12,742 bases of DNA from Bacteroidota bacterium (GCA_024640835.1 JAHEEH010000013.1:1-12742); one strand, 5' to 3'; numbered from the stretch's first letter, positions 1 through 7,412 are shown. The notes: generated by a model not told the origin, from the letters alone. Numbers and translations: made by a program.

Positions 1-700
1 CGACCTTCGCCTTGACCTGGGCCTCGTCGTCAGTCATCCCGCGGATCCAGCCCAGGAGCTCGGACAGGTCGAGGGTCTCGACCGTGATGCCCGTGCGCTC
101 GAGCAGCTTCTCGCTGAACCTGACCGTGTTGAAGGCCGCCGGACGGGCGCCGATCTGGCCGAACCGCGCCCCGCGGACCGACCCCACGACGCGGCACGTC
201 GCCGCGAACTGCACGAGATCGGCATGGAACTCGTCGGAGTGCGGATCCATGGTGTGCTCGCTGGTGAGCGAGAACGGGATGCCGTACTGCCGCAGGTTGT
301 TGCACGCGGACATCTTGCCGCAGAAGCTGTCCCGCCGGTGGGCGATGGACATGGCGTCGGAGGCGTCGCGGAAGGCGTGGATGAGCACCGGCACGTCCAG
401 GTTCGCGAATCGAAGCGTGTTCGCGATGGCCCGCTCGTCCCCGAAATTCGGCAGTGTGACCAGGACTCCGTCGATCTCTTCGCGGTGCTTCTTGAACAGG
501 TCCGCGCAGAGGCGCGACTCGTCCAGGCTCTCGATGGCGCCGTTGTTCGTCGCATCCGCCTCCACGATCACGGCCCGGATGCCCGCTCGCTCGAGCGCGG
601 CCAGGATCTGCGACCGTCCGTCCGAGCACAGGTGGGCGGGGAAGAAGCCCCGGTTGCCGATGATCACGCCGAGCGTGACGGGTTTGATGTTCTTCTTCAC
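1..700 (-). CDS. L-fucose/L-arabinose isomerase-family sugar isomerase (N-terminal part; runs off left edge)
   Basis: My minus-strand translation gives 233 uninterrupted codons from a GTG at 698-700 to the window edge. A GGAG Shine-Dalgarno sequence (706-709) lies 5 nt upstream of the GTG. The protein starts VKKNIKPVTLGVIIGNRGFF and has alternating strand/helix segments such as GVLVTLPNFGDERAIANTL (about 78-96), DVPVLIHAF (102-110) and VVGSVRGARFGQIGARP (171-187), which resemble the Rossmann-like N-terminal half of the L-fucose/L-arabinose isomerase superfamily. Family members are roughly 450-500 residues, so about half is present and the C-terminal metal-binding catalytic domain is missing. 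It begins 37 bp after the lacI stop on the same strand. With araD nearby, the inferred reaction is L-arabinose to L-ribulose in the cytoplasm; L-fucose or D-arabinose isomerase are alternatives. The fold family is fairly sure, the substrate is not. Confidence 0.8.
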   Translation of the reverse strand, partial: MKKNIKPVTLGVIIGNRGFFPAHLCSDGRSQILAALERAGIRAVIVEADATNNGAIESLDESRLCADLFKKHREEIDGVLVTLPNFGDERAIANTLRFANLDVPVLIHAFRDASDAMSIAHRRDSFCGKMSACNNLRQYGIPFSLTSEHTMDPHSDEFHADLVQFAATCRVVGSVRGARFGQIGARPAAFNTVRFSEKLLERTGITVETLDLSELLGWIRGMTDDEAQVKAKV

Positions 701-737
701 GGGTGCTCCGAATGAATGATGGTGAATGGCGTGCTCC

Positions 738-1781
738 TCAGCCGGTAAGCGCGGCCCGGGGCGGCGCAGTCGAAGCCCTGACCACGAGAGAAGCCGGGAG
801 CCGCACGCGCTCGGCGCGCGGCGGATGGGCGGAATCGAGCTGCTCGATCAGCAACTCGGCGGCCAGCCGGCCCATGTCCCGCTTGGGTACGTGGACCGTG
901 GTGAGCGGCACGGGCAGGTACGCGGCCATGCGGATGTCGTCATATCCGACGACCGAGACATCCTCCGGCACGCGAAGGCCCCGGTGCGACAGGGCGCCCA
1001 TGAGACCGATGGCTACGAGGTCGTTGTAGCACGTGACGGCCGTCGGAAGTCCGCTCCGACCGGGTCCGAACAGATCGAGCCCGGCCCGGTACCCGTCCTC
1101 CACGGAGGCCCCGGCGTGAACCACCATCCGGTCCGGCAGGTCGCGGCGCAACTCGCTGAAGGCGCGCCGCACGCCCTCCAGCCGCTCGGCGGCATGCATG
1201 GAGTACTCGGGACCGGCGAGATGGGCGATCCGCTCGTGCCCCAGGTCGATCACGTGCCTCGTGGCCTCTCGGGCGGCGCCCACGTTGTCGACGTCCACGA
1301 GCGTGGTCTGAAGGATGCCGCGCAGTCCCTCCAGCAGCACGAACGGCACGTTGCGATGCGTGAGCGCAAACAGGTGGGACAGGTCGGCGCCGTCGTCGAG
1401 CAGAGGATTGATGATGAAGCCGTCCACATCGCGGGCCGCGAGCGAGCGCACCGCATCGCGTTCCAGGTCCACGTCCTGTTCCGAGCTCATGACCACGACG
1501 TGGAAGCCCCGCTCCCGTGCCGCCTCCTGCGCGCCGATCACGATATCGGCGAAGTACGGGTTGTGGATCTCCTTGACGATGAGCGCAAGGGTCCGCTCGC
1601 CCGGTCGCTGCAGTCGGCGTCGAGCGGCCTCCACCGGACGGTACCCCATGGCGTCGATGGCTGCCTGGACCCGGGCCCTGGTGCTCTCCCGCACGCCGGT
1701 CTTGCCGTTCAGAACGCCCGACACGGTGGCGATGGACACGCCGGCACGTTCGGCCACGTCGCTGATGGTGGTGCGCTTCAC
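738..1781 (-). CDS. LacI-family transcriptional regulator, probable L-arabinose-locus repressor
   Basis: This 347-residue protein has the LacI layout. An N-terminal helix-turn-helix spans about residues 5-25 (TISDVAERAGVSIATVSGVL), followed by a hinge region (YRPVEAARRRL, 47-57). A periplasmic-binding-protein-like effector domain begins at TLALIVKEIHNPYFADIV and includes the typical late segment VSVVGYDDIRMAAYLPVPLTTV. The start is GTG at 1779-1781, overlapping the TGA of the arabinofuranosidase gene by 4 bp (GTGA). A strong purine tract GGAGGAGGA (1788-1796) lies 6 nt upstream, inside the preceding gene. Its place between arabinofuranosidase and isomerase suggests it senses a sugar of this pathway, perhaps L-arabinose, and binds the palindrome at 4965-4978 to control its own operon and araD. 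The family is certain; ligand and operator are inferred. Confidence 0.93.
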   Translation of the reverse strand: MKRTTISDVAERAGVSIATVSGVLNGKTGVRESTRARVQAAIDAMGYRPVEAARRRLQRPGERTLALIVKEIHNPYFADIVIGAQEAARERGFHVVVMSSEQDVDLERDAVRSLAARDVDGFIINPLLDDGADLSHLFALTHRNVPFVLLEGLRGILQTTLVDVDNVGAAREATRHVIDLGHERIAHLAGPEYSMHAAERLEGVRRAFSELRRDLPDRMVVHAGASVEDGYRAGLDLFGPGRSGLPTAVTCYNDLVAIGLMGALSHRGLRVPEDVSVVGYDDIRMAAYLPVPLTTVHVPKRDMGRLAAELLIEQLDSAHPPRAERVRLPASLVVRASTAPPRAALTG

Positions 1782-3733
1782 CGCCCGTCCTCCTCCATCC
1801 GGCTCGGCGGGACGACGTCCCAGTACACCGAGTATCGCTCGTGGTGCGTACGGAAGAACGGTTTGAGGACGACGTCGTACGGACGGCCCACGCCCACGGT
1901 GTGAAAGACGAGGGGGTCTCCGGCGAGCGGCCGCACCCAGCTCCGTGGATCGGGATCGGCGGTCATCAGGACCGGGATGTCCGGAACCGGCTCCTTCACG
2001 TAGCGCGTGTCGGAGGCGGCGTAGGCGCCGCCCTCGGGCATGTCCCGGGTGCCCAGGCCGCCGGCAAGGACGATCGGGCCGTAGAGCAGGGCGATGCGGG
2101 ATGGTCGGTCGGGCATGGCCTCGGCCCTCAGATCCATCGGGAAGCGGACCTCGAGCGTGTCGCCGTCCGACCAGGTGCGCTCGATCGGAAGGAACGAGCC
2201 CGGCTCCGAGACGCCATCGAGGGGCTCACCGTTCAGTCGGACACCGAGCGGCCCGTCGGCCCAGGACGGGTGCCGCACCTGGAGCGTGAAGGCGGTCGGG
2301 TGCTCCACCGAAACGACGAACCGCGTAACCGGCTCGTCGGGGAACCGCGTCTCCTGCCGGACCCGGACCCCCATCCTGCGCCAGTCGAGCTCCGAGTGGA
2401 CGAAGAGGACCGCATAGAGCGCGTCGGCGGACTCGAACCAGATGCTCTCCCCGTACCGGACGTGGTTCTCCATCCCCGAGCCCACGCAGCACCAGAAGGA
2501 CTCCTCGGGCGTCGAGTAGGTCTTGAAGTGGCCCGGCCTGAGTGACATGAAATACGTGAACATGCCGGTGGCCGGGTCCTGGGACGCCAGGATGTGGTTG
2601 TAGAGCGCCCGCTCGTAGAAATCGGCATACCGGACCCTCGGCTCCAGCGTGAACAGGTGGCGCGTGAGCCGGAGCATGTTGTAGGTGTTGCAGGTCTCGG
2701 CCGTCGAGGCGTCGAGGCGGTCGGCGAGCTTCCCCGGCTCTCCGAAGTGCTCGCCCATGGTGTTGCCGCCGATCACGTACGTATGGTCGAGGACGACCTG
2801 CTCCCAGAAGAACTCGGCCACCGTGCGGAGCGAATCGTCACCGATCAGGTCGTACTGCCTCGCGAGGCCGATGACCTTGGGGATCTGCGTGTTGCCGTGC
2901 AGGCCCTGGAGATTCGGAATGCGCCGGGCCATCGGTCCGAGCACGGCGTCGTGGTGGAATTTCCGGGAGAGCTCGAGGTAGCGGCGGTCCCCCGAGACCG
3001 CGTACAGGTCGGCGAGGACCTCGTTCATTCCGCCGTGCTCGCAGGCCAGCATCCGCTGCCACTCTGCGGGATCCAGGTCCGCCGTCGTGGCCTCGGCCCA
3101 GTCGGCGAGCGCACGGGCGACGTCGAGCGCGCCGTCCAGCCCGGCGCTCCAGTACGCTTCCAGGAGCCCGGCGAACTGCTTGTGCAGGGTGTACCACGGC
3201 GCCCACACGCCATTCAGGCGGAATCCGGAGGCCTCGATCTCCCCCGCGCGGATCCGGGCCCACAGGGCAGGTCCGCCGGGGATAGCCGACGCGTAGCCGT
3301 CCCCGTTCGCCGCCTGGATGGCCTCCAGTTCGTCGACGACGTACGCCAGCCGCGCCCGGACGTCCTCGTTGCCGGTGGCCGCGTACAGCATGGCGGCCGC
3401 GGACATCCAGTGCCCCAGCGTGTGCCCTCCGAGTCCTTCGGTCTCCCATCCGGCATAGGGCAGCGCCCTGGGCTCGAGACCGGACTCCGAATAGAAGCCC
3501 GACAGAAGCCGGTCGGGATCCAGCGACAGGATGTAGGCGGCGTCCCGGTGCATCGCGTCAAGGAACGGGCCCTCGAGAAGTCGTACCGCGTCCAGGGGGA
3601 AACCGCGCACGGCGGGCTCGACCGCCGGGGTCACGGCCAGGCGGGCGTTGGAGGCCGTCCACGGTTGCGCCCCCGTCGGGGACGCTCCGAGGGCGAAGAG
3701 GACGACCAGGGCGAGCGTCCGGTACCTGGTCAT
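1778..3733 (-). CDS. Secreted DUF1680 beta-L-arabinofuranosidase (GH127/GH146 type)
   Basis: The 651-residue protein starts with a Sec signal peptide (MTRYRTLALVVLFALGASPTGA, cleavage near 22), so it acts in the periplasm or outside. The body is an alpha/alpha-barrel-like DUF1680 glycosidase (PF07944) followed by beta-rich domains. Key motifs fit the zinc-cysteine active site known from Bifidobacterium HypBA1: E346 and C348 in AETCNTYNML, and C415-C416 in FWCCVGSGMENH, match the four zinc ligands, with C415 the expected nucleophile. E328 in MGEHF matches the acid/base position. The motifs YNMLRLTRHL and SLRPGHFKTYSTPEESFWCC look more like GH146 than classic GH127; both groups release beta-L-arabinofuranose. 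The ATG overlaps the mutarotase TGA (ATGA) and has no Shine-Dalgarno of its own, suggesting translational coupling. The family is very sure; linkage preference is unknown. Confidence 0.92.
   Translation of the reverse strand: MTRYRTLALVVLFALGASPTGAQPWTASNARLAVTPAVEPAVRGFPLDAVRLLEGPFLDAMHRDAAYILSLDPDRLLSGFYSESGLEPRALPYAGWETEGLGGHTLGHWMSAAAMLYAATGNEDVRARLAYVVDELEAIQAANGDGYASAIPGGPALWARIRAGEIEASGFRLNGVWAPWYTLHKQFAGLLEAYWSAGLDGALDVARALADWAEATTADLDPAEWQRMLACEHGGMNEVLADLYAVSGDRRYLELSRKFHHDAVLGPMARRIPNLQGLHGNTQIPKVIGLARQYDLIGDDSLRTVAEFFWEQVVLDHTYVIGGNTMGEHFGEPGKLADRLDASTAETCNTYNMLRLTRHLFTLEPRVRYADFYERALYNHILASQDPATGMFTYFMSLRPGHFKTYSTPEESFWCCVGSGMENHVRYGESIWFESADALYAVLFVHSELDWRRMGVRVRQETRFPDEPVTRFVVSVEHPTAFTLQVRHPSWADGPLGVRLNGEPLDGVSEPGSFLPIERTWSDGDTLEVRFPMDLRAEAMPDRPSRIALLYGPIVLAGGLGTRDMPEGGAYAASDTRYVKEPVPDIPVLMTADPDPRSWVRPLAGDPLVFHTVGVGRPYDVVLKPFFRTHHERYSVYWDVVPPSRMEEDGR
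1782..1796 (-). promoter_or_regulatory. Strong ribosome binding site for the lacI gene inside the upstream gene's 3' end
   Basis: Read on the minus strand, GGAGGAGGA is followed by a 6-nt spacer and GTG. It lies within the last codons of the arabinofuranosidase gene and supports the GTG start that overlaps the upstream TGA. This is an arrangement typical of translational coupling. Confidence 0.7.
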
Positions 3734-4866
3734 TCGACTACGGAGAACGCGTAGACGGTCCGCGTTCGATAGATCTGGCCCGGGCGTAGGGTCGTCGATG
3801 GGAACTCGGGACGGTTGGGAGAATCCGGGAAGTGCTGCGTCTCCAGGCAGAACCCCGTCCGATGCCCGATCGGCTGTCCGTCCTTTCCCGTGAGGGATCC
3901 GTCCAGGAAGTTGCCCGAGTAGAACTGGATGCCGGGTTCGGTGGTGGCGATCTCCATCAGGCGCCCGGAGACCGGCTCGTAGACGCGGGCGGCGAGTCTG
4001 AGCGAGTCCGACTCGCCGTCGAGGACCCAGTTGTGATCGTATCCGCGTCCGAATACGATCTGTTCGTGGGCGTCTCCGATCCGCTCGCCGATGGGAGTCG
4101 ACGTGCGGAAATCGAAGGGCGTGCCTTCAACGGGAGCGATTTCGCCGGTCGGGATGAGCGCGGGGCCTACCGGCGTGTAGGCCGAAGCCGCGAGCATGAG
4201 CTCGTGATGCAGGATGGGCCCCGACCCGGCCAGGTTGAAATACGAATGCTGGGTCAGGTTGACGGGCGTGGCCCGGTCGGTGGTCGCCGTATAGTCGAAG
4301 ACCAGCCGGTCGTCGTGGGTGAGCAGGTAGATGACCTCGACGGCCAGGCTTCCCGGGAAGCCCTCCTCGCCGTCGGGGCTCAGGTAGGTGAGGACGAGCC
4401 CGACTCCATCTTCGCTGTCAACGGGCTTTGCCGTCCAGAGCTGCCGGTCGAAGCCGAAGACGCCCCCGTGCAGTGTGTTATCTCCGTCGTTCTTCGCCAG
4501 GGTGAAGGTCTCACCGTCCAGCTCGAACGAGGCGCCCCCGATGCGATTGCCGTACCGTCCGATGAGGGCACCGAAGTACGGGTTGTCGACGAGGTATTCC
4601 GACAGCGTGGCGTGACCGATGACCACGTCGCCGAGATCCCCGTTGCGGTCGGCGACATGCAGTTCCGTGATGATGCCGCCGTAGTCCGTGACCCGCATGG
4701 TCGTGCCGCGGGCGTTGACCAGCGTATAGAGGGTGGCTTCCCGACCGTCGGGAAGGGATCCGAAGGGTTCAGAGGAGACGGCCATGGGTCCGGAATCTGG
4801 TGTCTCGGCACAGGCACCGAGTACCAGTGCCGCGAGAATCAGGGCGGTCCGACGTGCGACGGGCAT
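3730..4866 (-). CDS. Lipoprotein aldose 1-epimerase (mutarotase)
   Basis: The 378-residue protein interconverts alpha and beta anomers of aldoses. I start it at ATG 4864-4866 because it then opens directly with a lipoprotein signal, MPVARRTALILAALVLGACA (lipobox LGAC, lipidated C19). A GTG at 4930-4932 would add 22 residues ahead of the signal and is less likely. Catalytic motifs of the GalM family are intact: R104 in GRYGNRIGG, H133 in TLHGG, H207 in TQHSYFNLAG, D277/H278 in GYDHNW, and the base E342 in CLETQHFPDSPN. It is the first gene of the leftward operon and overlaps the arabinofuranosidase by 4 bp. It probably equilibrates L-arabinose released by that enzyme at the envelope before uptake. 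Family assignment is certain; the L-arabinose role is inferred from context. Homologues act on many sugars. Confidence 0.92.
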   Translation of the reverse strand: MPVARRTALILAALVLGACAETPDSGPMAVSSEPFGSLPDGREATLYTLVNARGTTMRVTDYGGIITELHVADRNGDLGDVVIGHATLSEYLVDNPYFGALIGRYGNRIGGASFELDGETFTLAKNDGDNTLHGGVFGFDRQLWTAKPVDSEDGVGLVLTYLSPDGEEGFPGSLAVEVIYLLTHDDRLVFDYTATTDRATPVNLTQHSYFNLAGSGPILHHELMLAASAYTPVGPALIPTGEIAPVEGTPFDFRTSTPIGERIGDAHEQIVFGRGYDHNWVLDGESDSLRLAARVYEPVSGRLMEIATTEPGIQFYSGNFLDGSLTGKDGQPIGHRTGFCLETQHFPDSPNRPEFPSTTLRPGQIYRTRTVYAFSVVE

Positions 4867-4925
4867 CACGGCGACTGCGGGATGTGACGGGTGGAATCCG
4901 ACAGGGCATACCGGCTCCGGCCTGC

Positions 4926-4954
4926 TTGGCACGGCCGGGCCCTGCCGCTACATT
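4926..4954 (+). promoter_or_regulatory. Predicted sigma70-like promoter for araD
   Basis: A -35 box TTGGCA (4926-4931, 5 of 6 matches to TTGACA) and a -10 box TACATT (4949-4954, 4 of 6 matches to TATAAT) are separated by exactly 17 bp. Transcription would begin near 4961, leaving a leader of about 40 nt before the araD ATG at 5001. The palindrome at 4965-4978 would sit just downstream of the start point. This rests on consensus matching only, and lineage-specific sigma factors could differ. Confidence 0.5.
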
Positions 4955-4956
4955 GA

Positions 4957-4985
4957 AGTAAAGCCTGAAACGCTTCAGTTGCCAC
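4957..4985 (-). promoter_or_regulatory. Possible promoter for the leftward mutarotase-arabinofuranosidase-lacI-isomerase operon
   Basis: On the minus strand a -35-like GTGGCA (4980-4985) and a -10-like TTTACT (4957-4962) each match consensus at 4 of 6 positions and are spaced 17 bp apart. The palindrome 4965-4978 lies wholly inside the spacer, where a bound repressor would block polymerase. Each box alone is weak; support comes from position and the shared operator. Confidence 0.35.
4965..4978. promoter_or_regulatory. Predicted LacI-family operator in the divergent araD/mutarotase promoter region
   Basis: The 14-bp sequence CTGAAACGCTTCAG is a near-perfect inverted repeat around a central CG, with one mismatch at the innermost arm position. 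LacI-family operators typically have this even-length, CG-centred form with TGAAA/TTTCA-like arms. It is the only such site I found in the intergenic spaces of this window, and the locus encodes one LacI-family regulator. It overlaps the predicted start region of araD and the spacer of the predicted leftward promoter, so one site could control both units. Binding is inferred. Confidence 0.6.
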
Positions 4986-5000
4986 AGCCACCCGGAGGCC

Positions 5001-5702
5001 ATGGACACATTTCACGACATCCGTGTTGCCGCGTGGGAGGCCAACCGGTCCCTGCCACACCACGGCCTGGTCACGTTCAGTTTCGGCAACGTGAGCGTGT
5101 TGGACCGTGAACGCGGCGTCTTCGCGATCAAGCCCAGCGGCGTTCCCTACGAATCCCTTCTCGCCGACGATCTCGTGGTCGTCGACCTCGACGGACGCGT
5201 CGTGGCCGGGTCCATGCGCCCGTCGTCCGACACGCCGACGCACGCGGTGCTCTACCGCGAGTTCGTGAACGTGGGCGCCATAGCGCACACGCACTCGACG
5301 TACGCGGTGGCGTGGGCGCAGGCGCTCCGGGCGATTCCCGTGTACGGCACGACGCACGCGGATCATCTGCCCACGCCGGTCCCGTGTACGCCGATCATGG
5401 AGGACGACCGCATTCTGGGCGACTACGAGGCCGAGACCGGTCGACTGATCGTGGAGACCTTCCTCGATGAGGGACTCGCCCCGGAGGACGTCCAGATGGT
5501 GCTCGTCGGGGGACACGGTCCCTTCACCTGGGGCCCCACGGGACCTGCGGCGGTCTACCACAGCGCCATGCTCGAGGAGATCGCTCGCATGGCCTGGCTC
5601 ACGGAATCGCTGGAGCCCGGAGCCCGGTCACTCAAGTCCACGCTCGTCGATCGCCACTTCGGCCGGAAGCACGGCCCTGACGCGTACTACGGACAACCCT
5701 GA
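5001..5702 (+). CDS. araD: L-ribulose-5-phosphate 4-epimerase
   Basis: The 233-residue protein aligns from end to end with E. coli AraD (231 residues), which converts L-ribulose-5-phosphate to D-xylulose-5-phosphate in the cytoplasm. The start context EANRSLPHHGLVTFSFGNVS and the tail KHGPDAYYGQP are typical. Zinc ligands D77 (SSDTPTH), H96 and H98 (AHTHST) and H172 (GGHGPF) are present, as are the catalytic D121 (GTTHAD) and Y230. These are offset by one from the E. coli numbering. The SSDTPTH and GTTHAD motifs favour AraD over fuculose-phosphate aldolase in the same superfamily. A GGAGG (4994-4998) lies only 2 nt before the ATG, an unusually short spacing, but homology fixes this start. It diverges from the mutarotase operon, across the predicted operator, and converges on the sulfatase gene with an 11-bp gap. 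Confidence 0.95.
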   Translation: MDTFHDIRVAAWEANRSLPHHGLVTFSFGNVSVLDRERGVFAIKPSGVPYESLLADDLVVVDLDGRVVAGSMRPSSDTPTHAVLYREFVNVGAIAHTHSTYAVAWAQALRAIPVYGTTHADHLPTPVPCTPIMEDDRILGDYEAETGRLIVETFLDEGLAPEDVQMVLVGGHGPFTWGPTGPAAVYHSAMLEEIARMAWLTESLEPGARSLKSTLVDRHFGRKHGPDAYYGQP

Positions 5703-5713
5703 CGATTCCGGGG

Positions 5714-7351
5714 CTAGGGCGTCCGCACGGTCACCGTGTCACTGGGGAGGAATCCGATGCGGTGGGCGATCGCCGCGAGCGAATGGTGGGCCGGAATCCG
5801 GACCGGCGCGACGTACACCTGCCAGCGAGACCCGGGCCGGGCCTCCGGGGCCAGCACCTGGTACCCGATCGAGGCTCCGTCGGTCGCCGAGGCAAGGCTC
5901 GCGAGGCCGTCGACGAAGGTCGCCTGCGGCGGCGCGGTCACGGGCTGCGTACCGTCCGGCCACAGCGCGGCGAGCAGGTCCCTCTCGGGAAGCGTTCCGG
6001 GATCGCCGGTCGAGCGCATCCAGGCATCCGCCTCGTCGCGGAGTTCGGCGAGCTTTCCCGCGAAGGCCGGATCCGGGGCGATGTCGTGCAGCTCGAAGGG
6101 GTCCGCATCCGTGTCGAACAACTCCTCGGGGGGGCGGGTAGTCCTGAACCACAGCGCCTGGGCCTCGGTCAGAAGACCCGCGCCACGCAGGCGGAGCAAT
6201 TCGCGCATGATGGGCTGCTGACGCCTGTACGGCACGTCGACGAAGTACGAGCTGTCCGGGTACAGGTGGCGCAGGTACTTGAACCTCTCGTCCCGGACGG
6301 CGCGAACCCCGTCGTAGGCCGTGTCGAACCGGTCCGCCGAGGCGTACACGACCCGCCGCGGTTCGGTGACGGCAAAGCGCCCGAAGGCCGCCCGCCCGTC
6401 CAGCCCACCGGGGGGTGGGATTCCGGCCAGGGAAAGCATGGTCGGCGCCAGGTCCACGAAGCTGATGAGCCGCCCGTCGGAGGTGCCGGCCCGCCAGCCG
6501 TTCGGAAAGCGGACGAACATCGGGACGTGCAGGCCGGCGTCGGTGAGCGACCTCTTCTGCCGGGGAAATGGACCGCCGTGATCCGGGAACCACACGACGA
6601 TCGTGCTGTCGGCAAGCCCGTCCGCTTCCAGCCGGTCCAGGATGCGGCCCACCTCCGCGTCCATCCGGAGGATGTTCGAGTACATGATGCGGACGTCGCG
6701 TCGCGCGGAGTCCGTATCCGGCAGATAGGGCGGCACGGTGACCTCCAGGTCCACCGGTACCCAGAGACTGTCGTCCGAACGGGCCCAGATCTGCGATTCG
6801 TGGGTCGCAAAGATGTTGAATACCGAATAGAAAGGCTGTCCCGGATCCCGCTTCCACCATCCGGCCTCGGTGCTGCTCTCGTCCCAGGCGGTCACGGGCT
6901 TCGTGAACTGGTAGTCCTCCTTCGCATTGTTCGACGCGTAGTAGCCCGCCATGCGGAAGTGCTCCGACAGCATGCGGATGCCCGGTGGAGGCATGGCCTC
7001 GTAGGCCGGTACACCCGTCCACGGCTCCCAGTCCGTCGTCGTCCGCATGTGCTGCGCCGCCATCCGTGTCGGGTAGAGGCCCGTGGCGATGGACGCACGC
7101 GCCGGGGCGCATACGGGGGCCGACGCAAAGAAGCGGGTGAACCGGATCCCGTCCCGGGCGAGACGGTCCAGGCCGGGGGTGACGATCGTCGAGTCGCCGT
7201 ACGCCGGGATATCCGGTCCCATGTCCTCCGTCACGATCCACAGGACGTTCGGGCGGTACGCCAGCCCCGGATCCAGCGGACCCGGTCGTTCCGGTGCGCC
7301 GCAACTCGACAGCGCGAGCATGAGAACAAGGGCTGACAGGCTTCGGAGCAT
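5714..7351 (-). CDS. Lipoprotein sulfatase (formylglycine-dependent, S1 type)
   Basis: I start this 545-residue enzyme at ATG 7349-7351, because it then opens with a lipoprotein signal (MLRSLSALVLMLALSSCG, lipidated C17). An upstream GTG would add 33 residues ahead of it. It hydrolyses sulfate esters at the cell envelope. The calcium-site start PNVLWIVTEDMGPDIPAYGD (E42, D43) is followed by the maturation motif CAPAR at 81-85, whose cysteine C81 would be converted to formylglycine, and later by the metal-site FPDHGGP (D257, H258). Further blocks such as RRVVYASADRFDTAYDGVRAV fit the alkaline-phosphatase-like fold. No clear Shine-Dalgarno is visible. It points away from the S46 peptidase tail and converges on araD. 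The substrate is unknown; sulfated arabinose-containing polysaccharide is possible from context but unproven. A formylglycine-generating enzyme must be encoded elsewhere. Confidence 0.93.
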   Translation of the reverse strand: MLRSLSALVLMLALSSCGAPERPGPLDPGLAYRPNVLWIVTEDMGPDIPAYGDSTIVTPGLDRLARDGIRFTRFFASAPVCAPARASIATGLYPTRMAAQHMRTTTDWEPWTGVPAYEAMPPPGIRMLSEHFRMAGYYASNNAKEDYQFTKPVTAWDESSTEAGWWKRDPGQPFYSVFNIFATHESQIWARSDDSLWVPVDLEVTVPPYLPDTDSARRDVRIMYSNILRMDAEVGRILDRLEADGLADSTIVVWFPDHGGPFPRQKRSLTDAGLHVPMFVRFPNGWRAGTSDGRLISFVDLAPTMLSLAGIPPPGGLDGRAAFGRFAVTEPRRVVYASADRFDTAYDGVRAVRDERFKYLRHLYPDSSYFVDVPYRRQQPIMRELLRLRGAGLLTEAQALWFRTTRPPEELFDTDADPFELHDIAPDPAFAGKLAELRDEADAWMRSTGDPGTLPERDLLAALWPDGTQPVTAPPQATFVDGLASLASATDGASIGYQVLAPEARPGSRWQVYVAPVRIPAHHSLAAIAHRIGFLPSDTVTVRTP

Positions 7352-7412
7352 AGGGCTGCCGGATGGGTGAGTCGAAAAGGTACGCCCCTGGCGCGCCCGC
7401 CGAAACCGGAAC

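Noticed and set aside
12..719. A 235-codon plus-strand frame, plus shorter minus-strand frames, over the isomerase region.
   Set aside because: The minus-strand GTG-initiated frame gives a recognisable isomerase-family sequence with a GGAG site. The others are Ser/Arg-rich shadows.
5703..5713. A terminator between the convergent araD and sulfatase genes.
   Set aside because: Only 11 bp separate the stop codons, and I see no hairpin with a T tract there. Any terminators must lie inside the opposing genes.
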